From: Podaxis mareebaensis
Lineage: Eukaryota > Basidiomycota > Agaricomycetes > Agaricales > Agaricaceae
Direction: 5' to 3'
NCBI GenBank assembly: GCA_018524725.1
Contig: JAEUWP010000551.1
Span: 1-64,000, forward strand
DNA: 64,000 bases
The position numbers and the translations under genes were made by a program. Below are positions 43,195 through 54,868 of this stretch, piece by piece (positions within the stretch are counted from its first letter, which is position 1; every line of letters starts with the position of its first letter). Under the pieces are notes generated by a model, which did not search any database, was not told the origin of the DNA, and saw only the letters and a list, made by a program, of their open reading frames with translations.

Positions 43195-43660
43195 CCAGAG
43201 AGAGGTATGCAGAGACCTGGGATCTATATCAACATGCTCGACTACTGCGAGAGCGACGAGCACAAAATCAAAAAGTTCTGCCTCTTGCAACAACTTCGCG
43301 TCCCGGTGCATCAACATACATAGACCTGCTGCCCAAGGCGAAGGTAAGTTTTTCAAACACGTTAGCCATCCCGACGACATTGCTTCTGGAGCATCGGTTG
43401 CCATGTGCGAGACCCGAACCACCCAACAAAGTGTGTTGTGGGTGTAAGTCTCCACTGGTAGATCTCAGCACTTGAAGTGATGGACCAGGAAACGCCATCG
43501 CCGTAAAGCACGGAGATCTTTCCCTCCTAACCTAAAATACTTTGTAACCGTCGTAACAGAGGATTTCCTCTACGGCCTCCAACCAGAGATCAACGACAGA
43601 AGAGGATAAACGTAGTGGGGGCGCGTGAAGTATTCATCTCGGGATGCCAACCTGTGCGCT
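43195..43660 (+). pseudogene. Decayed F-box-like gene copy
   Basis: Scattered blocks match genes 6 and 7 in the right order: ATAGACCTGCTGCCCAAGG (gene 7 ATCGACCTGCTGCCTAAGG), TTCAAACACGTTAGCCATCC (TTCCAACACGTCACTCACC), and TTTCCCTCCTAACCTAAAAT with ACTTTGTAACC (TTTCCCTCCCAACCTAAAGC). GAAGAGGATAAACG and CTCGGGATGCC follow. Frames are broken by stops and indels and no F-box-like part remains. Confidence 0.7.
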
Positions 43661-43871
43661 GTAATCGGATGTTGCAGTAAATTTGAGCAATGCGTAATTT
43701 AGATATCGAAGATGGCGAGTGCAATGAAGTATTTTGGTGGTTTCCCGCCGAAACACTGCAATTAATACCGGGGCGATCTTCCGTATTCGGGCCAGAATAC
43801 TTGGGGGGTTGTCCTGAGAAGTCGCGGCAAAGATACAGATGAATTCGAAGAACTGGTACAGAAACATAGAA

Positions 43872-45270
43872 TCACAAAAAGAATGTCCGACGGGTGGTCT
43901 CTAACTCGGGCTGTATGCAACGAAAATGTGAGCCTCAAGTTCAGAAGGTCAAACCTGAAACCCACCTTCCATTGCCATATATATTCATCCTGTTTTGGTG
44001 GTACAACCTTCTTCACAGGTCGAGCGGGAGGCCCGGTCTCTTCAGTCTCCTCCTTTCCATTACCTTGTTCGTTTTGTTTCTGTTTCTGCTCGTCGGGCTG
44101 TTCTTCAAATGGATCGTCCTCCGTATCGAAAGTGAGAGGCTTAGCATCCTCCCCGAAATTTTGTACAGCGGGTATGTTCTTTTTAAGCCACCGTAACTTC
44201 AGAGTAAATCGCGGGCCGATTTCTTGTAATGCCACTTTTTCTGTCGATCGGAACGCATATCTGAAAGAATCAGATGTCAGAAACATACGTCGCATCGAGC
44301 TGGGGACAGTATTCACCTGTGTCTTCTGAAAAAGAGGAAATCCCGTTGGTTGTGTATTGTGACAACTTGCCGGCCTTGGAATTCGGGAACGGGAGGAAAT
44401 GTTGTTTGAAACATTCGTCCTATCGTGTGACCGAGTCGTGTGACGAAGCCGTTGAGGATAAGTTCAGGATAATGAGGTGTTGCCCTTGCATGTCCCTGGG
44501 ACAAAAGTTAAGAGTTGGTGCCATAGCGTTTGGAATACACGATACTAACGTAGATTTGTTTTGTCAGTTCGACGGATGTCAGTTTGAAGTACGCAGTTGG
44601 ACCATAAGGAAGATACACCAGAGTTATTGCATCTGAACCAGTTTGTTAGGCAAGGGAACAGGAAAGGCAAGGAAGAACACACTTGGCTTCTTATGATCTT
44701 CATTCACCACGCACAAATGTTTGTATCCTCGGTTTGCTGCCCAAGCCGCTATCCATCCGATCTCAAAGCCCTTCCCTTTCTTTCTCCGGATGAATTCAGC
44801 CCCAGGAAACACGCCTACGAGTTCGTCACAAAAGTCATATGTCGCTTTGGACGCCTTTGGAGACGTAGTAATGAGGATTTTTGGAGGACGGGTTGGGTCA
44901 TCGGTGGTGAAGTATGACGCGAAGGAATCTGAAGCGATATCCACTGCAACCTCTTCTTGTGTCGAATGCGATGGACCCGCCTGATTTGGGTTGTTAGTGA
45001 GGATGGAAGGATCAAATTCACGAGTGTTGTCGAGAGTTTTTGGGACGTTTTCTGCCAAACGTTTCTTCAAACAGATCTTAGTCTCATAGATTGTGGATAC
45101 CGACGATCCATACGTACCTTCTTCGCTGCTGGATCATTGGCTTCAAGTTTGGCTTGTGCGAGGCGTTTTTGTAGCTTGGCCTGTGTTTTCGCCTTCTTGC
45201 TCTTGCGCACAACCTCTTCCCTCTTGATTTTGTTCTTTATTGACGATGGCTCGAAACGATTGGTAGTCAT
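43872..45270 (-). CDS. RPF1: Ribosome production factor 1 (Brix domain)
   Basis: Six exons (45270-45118, 45064-44683, 44632-44550, 44495-44317, 44260-43966, 43910-43872) give 376 residues. The N-terminus ([18 protein letters not shown]) is typical of Rpf1. The Brix domain runs from [18 protein letters not shown] through [76 protein letters not shown] and [13 protein letters not shown] to [14 protein letters not shown]. Rpf1 is a nucleolar factor for 60S subunit assembly and 27S pre-rRNA processing. An acidic, Gln-rich insert ([13 protein letters not shown]) precedes the conserved EYIWQWKPELE end. The start of exon 2 could be 12 nt earlier (an AAG acceptor), adding ICLK. Confidence 0.94.
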
Positions 45271-45505
45271 TTTTTCAGCGGATGTTAGATGGATACTCAG
45301 GCCTATAATCCCATCAAAGCCCAAGTTTTTGGACATTCATGTGTATTACGTAATCGAAGACTGTGTGTTGTCGGTCACGTGCGATAGATAGTGAATTCAC
45401 AGCCGTCGTGATCTCGCTGACCGAACTCGGAGAAGTGCACGGCCATCACGGCTTTCGTCTTTCTGTCCCATACCACTGTAAACCTGGACATCTTTGTTGC
45501 CTACC
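45271..45505. promoter_or_regulatory. Shared divergent promoter, RPF1 / YTP1-like
   Basis: Start codons are 235 bases apart in opposite directions. GGTCACGTGCG at 45373-45383 contains a perfect E-box (CACGTG), a plausible bHLH site. Inferred from arrangement and motif. Confidence 0.5.
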
Positions 45506-47611
45506 ATGCGCGCTGTCCTTGCCGTAGGGCTGGCTACTGCCCTGCTTGTGGCTGCTCATGGACACCATGACGAGCTCACTGAAGAACAAGCAAATGCTCC
45601 TGTAGATGCCATTTTGTGGATTCATATGGTCCTACAGGCAACCGTCTGGGGGATACTCTTCCCAGTTGGAATGATCCTTGGTCTTTCAAGGAGCCGCTGG
45701 CATGTCCCACTGCAGGTTGATTCATTCTTATCTATGGAAGCTTGGCAATACTTAGAATCACATAGGCCACGGGACTTGCACTCACAATCGGTGGATACTT
45801 TCTCGGGCACGCGCACAAAGGACGACAGTTCCTGCCCTCAGTGCATGGCTCTTTTGGATCTTTCCTGTTTATCCCAATCATCGCGCAATTGTCGATTGGC
45901 ATCTACCTCAAGTTACATATCCATGAACGATCCATCCGGCCATATTTTGTCATTGCTCATGGAATTCTCGGGAAACTATACCCCATACTGGGGTGGACGC
46001 AGATGCTCTTTGGTGCCATTACTTTCCGTGGTTATTGTCGTGGTGGACATCTCGGTGAGTCGGCTACGCTTTCGCATTGTATTGCGAGCTTAGATGGTGT
46101 TCAGGCCAATGCTTGGCACACTACATCATGGGAAGCGGTTTCATTGCTTACGCCGTTATAATGGCAATCATTATGCTCGTTGGTGAGGGGTGGGTTCGTC
46201 GCTCTGGAAGGAGTCCAGAGTTCTGGGATTCTTGGTTAGTGCCAGCCGCACACATGTTAGGTGTTAGCTGACCTTCCGACACAGGGTCATTACACTTTGG
46301 GTAAGTATATATGACTTCTGCCCTTGGGTTTCATCTGCCGATACGGGATTCCTGCTTTCAGGGCATAGGTATGTCTGATTCCTGGTGTGCCTATTCGGAA
46401 GCATTGACAGTCTGTCATGAAAAGTAAATACCTTTACCGAGCACCACGGCGGGGACTGGTCCGTGAAAGATATGCAGCATACGTTGGTCTAAATTATTCT
46501 ATTCCTCTCCTCATATATCTGATCTTGTTGATATAGAATACTTGGTATCTTCTGTATGTCTCTTATGTTAACATCTAAGTGGGAATCGAGTGGCTGACGA
46601 CTTGGGTAGGGTGGACTGGTGGCATTCTTGGTATCTGGCTGTCGAGAAACAACCAGGTCAGTCCAGAGCCTTATTTATTCCCGCATCATCTGCCTAACGT
46701 CTATGCACTTAGCGAAACGTTGTACCCTCTGTTATGTGAGCCAGCGACCAGTCGCATTTATGCTTGATCCTGAAACTTCCTTTTTGTAACTTAGTGTCAT
46801 TTTGACTGGTTGGGCCATGTCAGAGCATGCCCAGGCTCTCGAAATCTCAACCAAAGTTCGTCCAGGTCGTTATTGCTCATCGCGCTCTTTCTTATCCTGG
46901 CCGCGCTGTCTCATCTAGGTACACGCGACCTTTGGACATACACTTATGCTTGCAGGAGTAACGCGCATTGTTGAAATATGTTTCTTTACTGCTAAATCCA
47001 CTGCCGATGGGGACGATGACAACAGAAGCGATCATACTCTCAACGCGGCAGGAATGCAGACAGCATCGACGGAGAATGGTATTAACATTGCATCTCGTGC
47101 GTTCAGGCACCTACCACCGTTCGTAAGTATATGCATTTATTCGCCTACAGGGTAGATTCTCATTATACCACTTTGTCTACAGCTGCTCGTTTCGTCAGGG
47201 TAAGGGGTACTCACTTCCTCCAGAACGTATTCGTCTTACGGCGCCCGCTTGCAGGCTGCTTTTCATGTCGGCCACCGATGAAGAGCTGAAGTTCATCCAC
47301 GACAACGGAATGGATCATGTGACGTACATCTTGATCATGTTTAGGTAGGTAGTGCCTTCGTGTACCACCGGCTCGTCATACTCATATTTGATTGTAGCAT
47401 GGCCTTCCTCCTTTATACCTTCGTCATCTACCTCATTCACCTTTATACAGTCTCTGGGCGTAACGCTGCCAAGAAAAACGCCGAGAACATTGAGATGTCC
47501 GAAACAAAGTGGTACGCTCGTGTGCCCGATACCGAAGCTGAAACACCCTCTGCAGCTGTGCCACTTCATGTTATTGGAGATGATGACGAGGAGGGAATTC
47601 ATCATCGGTGA
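45506..47611 (+). CDS. YTP1-like multipass membrane protein (DUF2427 + YTP1 C-terminal domain)
   Basis: Fourteen exons (45506-45715, 45766-46054, 46105-46234, 46285-46300, 46362-46368, 46425-46482, 46537-46553, 46610-46656, 46713-46735, 46795-46855, 46919-47122, 47183-47199, 47255-47344, 47398-47611) give 460 residues. A signal-like start ([18 protein letters not shown]) leads to the cytochrome b561-like N-terminal half ([48 protein letters not shown]) and the YTP1 C-terminal half ([60 protein letters not shown]). About eleven membrane helices. Conserved His residues could bind haem. Yeast Ytp1 has no proven role. Exon 5 is only 7 nt. Confidence 0.88.
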
Positions 47612-47829
47612 CACAACTCAGTTTCCCCTGTGTCTATAAACCGGCCTGTTGTAAGTAGTCATGTTATGCCGGCGTAAGTACATAATGTGCCAGTATGCCA
47701 GATTGTGACGGTTCATATGTAGGAGGGAATTTGGCCTGTTTTGTATCACTTTACTCTTCATTAATGATCCTACTTTCCATAGTATCCTTCTGTAACTACC
47801 GCCCGAGCGTTACCTCTAGAATTCCACAC

Positions 47830-49463
47830 TCATTTGCCCTGTGGAGTTGCATTCAGCCATTCCACAGGCCTCAAATCACTGATGATTTCCAATTCCAATC
47901 CTGCCCGTACCATTGCACCCAGTTCTTGCTTCGCTTCAGTAGTCCAGTCTGCACAGATGTTGGACAGCTCCAAACGTAATGGAGCGCAGTTCCCTTCCCA
48001 TCTTTTTCTGATCATTTCGACGAGGTCGCAAACCAAATTCCCCTCGAAGTAGGTGTGTAGGTCCGGATGCTTTCCACTGAATGCTGCCGAAGAAACGTCG
48101 GCATCCTTAATGCATAGTTCCCTCAGACCCGGAAGATGTTTCGCGTGAGGCTCGAATGGGGATGGTGTGAGTGCACGGACAACATACAGAACGAAACCAG
48201 AATTCTTGCCGACGATAATGTTGAGTCTGCGGGGGTGGATTTCATTCAAGACCCAAGGGAGGAAATGATCGAAACCCCCAAGATCGACGAGCTCTAGGGT
48301 GGATAGTGTGGACGAGATGCGGGACAAGAATCGGGTGAAGGTGGTCAAAATGTTGTCCTCGATTCCGAGAGAACTATCAACATAAATACAGAGTTTCTCG
48401 AGCGCAGGTAAATCCAGGTTCGTGAACAGCTGAGCGTAGCGCCTGACAATTGCCGTGAGGGGCCATCCAAGGACCCGAAGATTAGATAGCGCGAGAACAC
48501 GAACGGGAATCTCTCCCTCTCCCCAGCCATCTAGAGGATCGCGGAAATGGAACTCTTCAATATGAGGGCAGGAGAGAAGGTGTTTGATCGCGTCCTCTGA
48601 GAAAAGTGAACGTATATGTAAGGTGGTGAGTGTAGAGCCGAGCGTCTGGAGGTTTACATTGGCATTGCGTAGGGAGAGCCGGTGTAATGAAGGGATTTTG
48701 GCGAATGTAACAGGTTCGCGGGGCGCGGGACCCCACGACCAGTAATCCTGAGTAAAGACGAGGTGTAGATCCTCCAGATGGACAAAGCCATCAAACTTAA
48801 TGAAAGGCGACCATCCTTGTGGTGGGTCACCCAAATAAAGGCGCTTGATCCTACTCGGGTAGCCAAAGAAAATGGTATGAGCAACGGGATTTAGGTAGTT
48901 ATCCAGTCCAGCTACCTGGTCACTCTGTTGCTTTTCATGATCGGTTTCCCTGTTACATTTCTGCACGATGATCCCGAGAGACATGGGGAGCGTCTTTGAG
49001 AAGTGGAGATACTGCTGCAGGAGCGCGACCATCTGGGGACCACTCGATGAATGCATCTCCATAGCAATGCTTGTCCACAGCTGAGGGGTCGATTGTGCGA
49101 CCTCGCGCCAGCGGGACGATACGGTTGAGAGGATTAATGGGAAGTATGAACCATCAAACTCTCCATTTGGCTCGCCTGCGTGAAAGTAAGGTCGTTTAAC
49201 GGGTCAGGAGGGGAAGCATGATGGAAGATGGTAGATAAAATTTCTGGAGGTAGCTTCCTCGGAGTTGATTGGAGTTCGTTCAGTTTGCGCAGAAGAGTGA
49301 TCCTTTGAGTGTTGAGGCTGTGGATGGTGTCCTCTAGCTGGCGAAGCTTGCCTTGGACGAGGGTGAGTTCATCGGTGATGTTTGGTGGGGTTGTTGACAA
49401 AGGAGGTCTGTCGTCGGCAGCAAGAGATAGTCCACATCGCGAACAGACAGTAGGAAATTCCAT
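47830..49463 (-). CDS. F-box/leucine-rich protein with N-terminal coiled coil, one frameshift
   Basis: Two overlapping frames together make a typical basidiomycete F-box protein of about 544 residues. N-terminus: a CxxC near the start (CSRCGLSL), a short coiled coil (KLRQLEDTIHSLNTQR) and the F-box start KLPPEILSTIFHHASPPDP. This frame ends soon after TFTQASQMES; the second frame carries on with FDGSYFPLILSTVSSRWREVAQSTPQLW. They would join if the AAA run at 49156-49158 had one more base, so there is either an assembly error or a real inactivating deletion. The remainder has LRR-like segments (LHRLSLRNANVNLQ, LRELCIKDADV). No GT-AG intron fits the break. It is not part of the Trp-codon-intron family. 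Confidence 0.75.
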
Positions 49464-49694
49464 TGTGGTGTTCAGTTCTACGCGATGGACGTCTTGAACG
49501 ATGGATGGGCATTACGAAATGAGGGGATGCGTTGCAAGTCAGGTGACGTGAGGAGTTGTACAGGACATTGTCGGCGCCGTTTATTCCGTGAGAAGGGTAG
49601 AGGTTTACGTGGACGACAATGATAAGAATAGACTACGGGAAATATGTCAAACCATTGGTATCTAAGTACAAGTCGGGAACTTGGCATTCGCGCA

Positions 49695-50747
49695 TTAACG
49701 GAACTGACTCTCTTGTACTATTTTCTCCGCCCACCGCACCCAGTACCAAGGGGGATTAGCCCTGGTAACAGTGACGAGGTGTTGGATAGCATTCCGAAAC
49801 TCCTCTAGATGTAATTCTGTGGTTCCAATGGCGTTAAGCTCTTCCGCATGACCAGGCACTCCCAGGAATATTCGTCGGTCAACCTGACCCTGAATGATGG
49901 GACGAAATGAAATGGGTTTGCCGAGTGTGGTGTGCCGCTCGCAGTCGACCCAGCTGAGTAAAAAGGGAAGATAGTTTGGGACAAGAAAGACTGCATGTTG
50001 TAAGTGGGGCGGTAGGTGCGGTATCAGGGCGTCAACAAGGGGGATGAGTTGGTCTGCGAAGCGAGATGAATAACGGGGAGGATTGGGCCATTGCGGTCGT
50101 ACATCGATTAATAGGTGTTTGAGACTGCCGAGAGTCTCCAGGCCGTCCCAACGCATATCCCCCGAGTCGACCATCTCGATTATAGTCACTTGTTGGAGAA
50201 CAGGGAGGTCAAATGCGGAAAGGAGCCCTTTAGACTGGGGAGCGCCATCGATGCCCAGCCTTTGGAGGCGCGGGAAAGAGGCAGTCTCCATAATGTTTCT
50301 GAGAATGTCTGGACGGGGAGGGTGGTTGGAGGAGGCATACGTAAGCTCGAGAAGGTTGGTGCACATCGGGAGAAACCGTTCTCCAATGCTGCGAAGACCC
50401 AAGTCATCGATATAGATACTTCTGACATTTTGAGCATAGAAGTTTGGGGACTTCGGTGCTGTTCTGAAAGCAGTGCAAAACTTTGTGGACTGGATGCGGA
50501 GTCCATCGTCTCGGTGGCCTTCGACAATATTAACACAACGATAAACCAGTGGTTCCAACCTAGAGGTTGATGGCATTCGGCTCGTTAGGGTAAAGCGACT
50601 TCGAGATTGTAATCAAGCAGCCGCTCACCAGTCCCGCGCTTCTCTACATATGCGTAGAAAATGCCCTCCGGTGTAATTGTAGTCTTGGAAAGCCTGTTCG
50701 AAGATGAGCCTTCTAACGTCCTGTGGAAAATCTGGGAAGCGGTCCAT
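49695..50747 (-). CDS. F-box-like family protein 8
   Basis: Two exons (50747-50629, 50559-49695) give 327 residues. F-box-like motif: FPDFPQDVRRLIFEQAFQDY...FLRICREARDW, with the intron in the Trp codon as in genes 1-7, followed by LEPLVYRCVNIV. Later blocks are FYAQNVRSIYIDD, FLPMCTNLLEL, LPVLQQVTIIEM, LETLGSLKHLLIDV, LPPHLQHAVFLVPNYLPFL and GQVDRRIFLGV. It is inverted relative to the rest and lacks a basic N-terminus. The open frame extends upstream of the chosen ATG, but that part lies in the promoter shared with FMP52 and looks non-coding. Confidence 0.8.
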
Positions 50748-50998
50748 GGGGGTGGGCAACGTGCGGTGAGCAGCAGGAGGGGAGGCCCGGCATCGCGATA
50801 AAAACGAGTCAATATTGGGATATCCCGAGGAATTATTATGGTCTTTGTCTTCGGCTTGGCAAGATTTTGATATGGATACTGGTGGGCCAAATAGGGGCTT
50901 ACCCACGTGCAGGATCGGCGATGATGCATTGCACAATGTCGTCACTCCATCGGCATCCTTGAGCTCATACCGCTTCTGCAACAGCCAGCGCAGAGAGC
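50748..50998. promoter_or_regulatory. Shared divergent promoter, F-box-like 8 / FMP52
   Basis: Start codons are 251 bases apart in opposite directions. Includes TTACCCACGTGCAGG at 50899-50913 with a CACGTG E-box. Inferred from arrangement and motif. Confidence 0.45.
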
Positions 50999-52128
50999 AT
51001 GTCCGGTAAAGCCCTTGTCCGGACCTTCGATCCTTTTCTCGCCTAATTCTTCTCTTCTGAACAGCCCCGAAAAGTGCGCTCATTCTTGGAGCAACAGGTC
51101 AAACCGGTCGGGTGTTGCTCCGTGAGCTTCTTGCCTCACCGCAATTCACCAAAGTTGGAGAGTATGGCCGTAGTGTCACATCAGCAAATAATATTACCGC
51201 TGGGAAGGACAAGTTGGAGCAGAAAGTCATCAACTTTGACAAACTCGAGGAGGCGGGCTTGCAGGACGGCCGTTGGGATATCGTTTACATAACGTGGGTT
51301 TCACGTCTTTTGCACCCTCGATTGATCGTTAACGTATTCTTGCTTTAACAGCTTGGGAACCACGAGAAAAAATGCAGGAAGTGCGGCGGCCTTTGAGAAG
51401 ATTGACCGAGAGTAAGGGCAACTCGGTTCATTCTTTGATGAGCATTCTCACTCAATCAAACCAAAAAAAAAAATTCAGCTACGTTATCGGGGCCGCAAAG
51501 GCTGCAAAGGTGCCTGGTCTTCAACAGCGAGTGGTCTATGTTTCTGTGCGTCTGGACCTGTAACAGCTCTTTAGCTCCACACTCATTGGACCTTCTAGAG
51601 TGCTGGCGCCAACCCGTCCTCACCTTTCCTTTACCCTAGGTGCGTGAATCCGTTCCTTCATGAAGTTCTAGTGTCCAACCAAACCACAGGACCAAGGGCC
51701 AAACCGAAATCGGTCTCGCTAAACTAGGCTATAGCGACACCATCATCTTCCGTCCCGGCTTTCTTGCGGGTGCTCACAGGAAGGACGGTCGTATCGGAGA
51801 AAGCATTGTTGGGTTCGTTCGCTTTCCACTCCCAACCAATTATCTCACTAGTTTGCAGCTACTTCACAGCTGCATTGTCATATGTCTCCAACTCGGTAGA
51901 AATCCAGGCATGTGCTCATGACTTCCTAATCCCCGTATGCGAAATAATGGGATGATGTCTACTTTGTAGATCCCTACATTAGCAAAGGCTATCTGTCGTG
52001 CTGGTATTCTCGGTTCTAACGCTCTACCTGCAAACGCGGAGGCCTCAACGGCCACCAAAGACGGTGTTAGCTTCACTGTTATTCCCAATCGGGGTGCCAT
52101 GGCTCTAGGAGCCGCGAAGGAGACTTGA
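50999..52128 (+). CDS. FMP52: FMP52-type NAD(P)-binding protein, probably mitochondrial outer membrane
   Basis: Eight exons (50999-51005, 51065-51293, 51352-51411, 51479-51545, 51599-51639, 51690-51812, 51859-51907, 51970-52128) give 244 residues. The Rossmann start SALILGATGQTGRVLLREL contains the GATGQTG dinucleotide-binding loop; then WDIVYITLGTTRKNAGS, RVVYVSSAGANPSS, FLYPRTKGQTEIGL and DTIIFRPGFLAG, as in Fmp52 and animal HTATIP2/CC3. Yeast Fmp52 is found in the mitochondrial outer membrane and microsomes; its reaction is unknown. The 7-nt first exon supplies the ATG. The seventh intron starts with GC (CAG/GCATGT), needed to join SVEIQ to IPTLAKAI. Confidence 0.88.
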
Positions 52129-52741
52129 GGTGACGCAGTCCTCCATGCGTGCATCCTAGCTAGGCCCCTGATACTGACTGGGATGGTATGATGACAGAGT
52201 GGCAGCCTTGGAGTTTTAGAATAGCCCGGAAATCTAGGCGAGTAGGGCCTTGCTGTATGTACAGTACATTCCATCACCAATCCATTCAGCCAACCCCTCA
52301 AGTTTGCCTCTGGTCAAAATGTGACTCGCCTCGTATGTATGGGGGCATAAATAACATTATTGGAATTTAATCAACACAGATGGCGGAGAGTCTGGTTCAA
52401 ATATGAAAGGAATGTAAATTACTTTGTAGGCGTGAATGAAAGAAGCCAAGGAGTAGTTGAGCGATGGTGGTGTAAGACAAAATGGTATGCAGTACCAAGC
52501 GGTAGCGTCCGGCCAGGGAGCTTCCGGTAGTTCTGTTTGAGAAAGGACAGTGCTTTGTAGCTTTATACTGGTGCTTGTGATGGTATAAGATACAAAATGA
52601 TGTAGGCCGGGGAGTCTCAAGCCAGAGAAGTGATGTGATGATACATAGCGGTAGTTAGGCATTAAACCAAAAGCAGCCGCAAGTATAATGCGGATTGGGA
52701 TCGAGATGAGGCCACGAGATTGCGGGGAGGGTGCAAATCGA
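52129..52741. other. Convergent 3' intergenic region
   Basis: FMP52 and the coiled-coil gene converge here. No supported coding region; a minus-strand frame at 52357-52662 has no family features. Confidence 0.4.
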
Positions 52742-54868
52742 TCACGATCGATCGGAAGAACGGCGAGCTACAGATTTGCCCGGCGATGCGAGCAGAGGGA
52801 AAGGAAGTGAGTATCGTTTCGTTAGTGTCCTGAGCTTCTGGTATGGGGTGGGCTTATGGGTGGAACCACGTCTCATGAGTGACTCGACGCGTTCTGCAGG
52901 TGTTTTGGGGGCATCGGCATTCTTCCATATTGAGGGAATTTTGGAAGTTGGGGAGGCATTCACGGAGCCTAAAATCAAATATATTAGTTGGTATGATGGT
53001 CATCACAGAAGCACTAACCTGGAGGTTTAGAAGTACGCTTAAGTCTCATATCGTCGAGGGAGATATTTTTTCGTGCCGGGGATCGAGGGACCTCCTGTAT
53101 CACATTGTCATCGTCTACGTTCAACATAATATCGTCGATGTTGGCCGGAGCACGTTGCGAGGAAGGTGGTGGTTGAGACTCGTTTTCGTCGGCCGAGTCA
53201 TTGGTTTTGGAGACTACTGGCGACGCACTCCGCGAATCCCAATGTAGTAATGTGGAGGACGCATTGGCTGTGGGTGCAGAGAGGACTGGAGAAGAAAATT
53301 GTAGTGGAATATCAGGGACTGGGGGTTGTTCTTCCACTGGGGTCTTGGGTCGAGACGTGCTTTGTTTACGTCCATGACCAAGAGGGAGACGAAGGCTTCC
53401 CTGAGATGTTCGGAAGCTTCGTTTCTTTGCGGCGGACACATGTTGGCTTCTGCTAGTATCGCCACGTGCGCTTCTGTGACTGCGGATGCTCCTGGTGCTC
53501 TTGATACTACGAGCGCTCTTTGTGCTCTTGAAGCTTTTTGCGCTCTTTCCACTGCGAATGCTAATGTTGTCTTGGTTGTCCTCTTGGCCATTGACATCCG
53601 CTGGTATATCCGCCGTGGGTTCGGCATGACGAGGTGAGAGTGGTGTGCGCGGTGTCATAGCTTCGATATTCATCAGTGTTGGTGCGATCCCGATACTTCG
53701 CGGTCTTGGGGAGGTGGGAGTCATGGGCAAAGAAACAACCTCGGCGGTCTCAATTACAGCTTCGTCCTCTGCATCGGATATCAAATTTGCTTCGTATTCA
53801 TCCATTTCTCGCGCCAGATTTTCCGCCTCTTTCCATGCATCCTCTAATTCCGCTTCGAGCTGGGTAATTCGCTCTCTTGCTTGCTGAAGCTCGGTGGTTC
53901 TGCGACCGTAGCTATTATTGAGCTGTTTTATCGCGTTTAGTGGCACAGAAGATACATACGGACGTCGGTGCTCACCTTTCGCAGTGCAATAGCAAGAGCA
54001 CTGGCCCAGTGGACATCCAGCATTCTGTTTATCTGAGCCGTCTGGTCCGATATTTTTAGCAGCTCCTCCAGTAAGCGATCGCATTCGATAGTGGTCTCTG
54101 AGAGTTGCAGCGCGAGTTTAGCGATACTATCCATAGTCTCCTCTCTGTCCTTGTCTTTGAGCGATGGTATTTGGGCGCTCGTGATTAGTGCCTGGAGCAG
54201 CATCGTCCGGCGGTGCATTAGAAACCGATACCTAGATTGCGTAGAGGCCTTCGACCTATCCAAACGCTCCAACTCCGCAGGAAGAACTTTATCGAGGTTT
54301 TCTACTGTCAGGAGACGAATGAAGGATTCCCGTGCGGACGACCGAATGGCGCGCGAAACGATCTGTTGAAGCTCTGCCGAACTAAAGGTCCCTAACGAGG
54401 AACGTTAATGAGCGTGTCACGACGTGATAGAGTAAGAGAGCACCTACATAGAGCGGCTTCTAACGGAAGCGCTTTCCATTCAACAGGTTGATGTTCGAAC
54501 TTCATTTCCGGCGGCGCAGGGATTCGCGGGGGCGGGGGCGGTGACTGTAATGGCTCCGGTACTTGAGGTTCAGGGAAAACACTGTAGGCGGGCGGAAGGG
54601 GCTCAGCGACTGGAGATGTGGGCGTTTGGACTTGAAGCAGGGTTTCTTGAACGGTTGGAAGGGGTCGGGGTTCTGAAAGCACTGGAGAGGCGTGTGCCGA
54701 GTACGCTGGGGAAGGGATTCTGAGACTGGGTGTTCTTGAGGTAATTGAGGATGATGATTGCGGTTGTGATTCAGTAGTTGGCCTTGACGGCGTCCGTGGG
54801 CCAATGGGTGCAAGATTTGGCCGGGTGCGAAGGGAGGTGACCCGTGAGATATTATCTGTTGCATCCAT
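52742..54868 (-). CDS. Large Ser/Pro-rich coiled-coil protein, possibly Uds1-like
   Basis: Four exons (54868-54448, 54391-53976, 53922-53019, 52968-52742) give 655 residues. Order: a Pro/Ser/Thr-rich disordered 130 residues; a helical domain (LPLEAALWTFSSAELQQIV, LPAELERLDRSKASTQSRYRFLMHRRTMLLQAL); a coiled coil (ELQQARERITQLEAELEDAWKEAENLARE); an acidic segment; a Ser/Lys/Arg repeat region (repeats of the type SIKSTRS and SFKSTKS); and a basic end. The helical part resembles the septation-related Uds1 domain (Pfam PF15456), but I am not certain. The SxKS repeats look like phosphorylation sites. A cytoskeletal or septation role would be inference. Confidence 0.75.
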
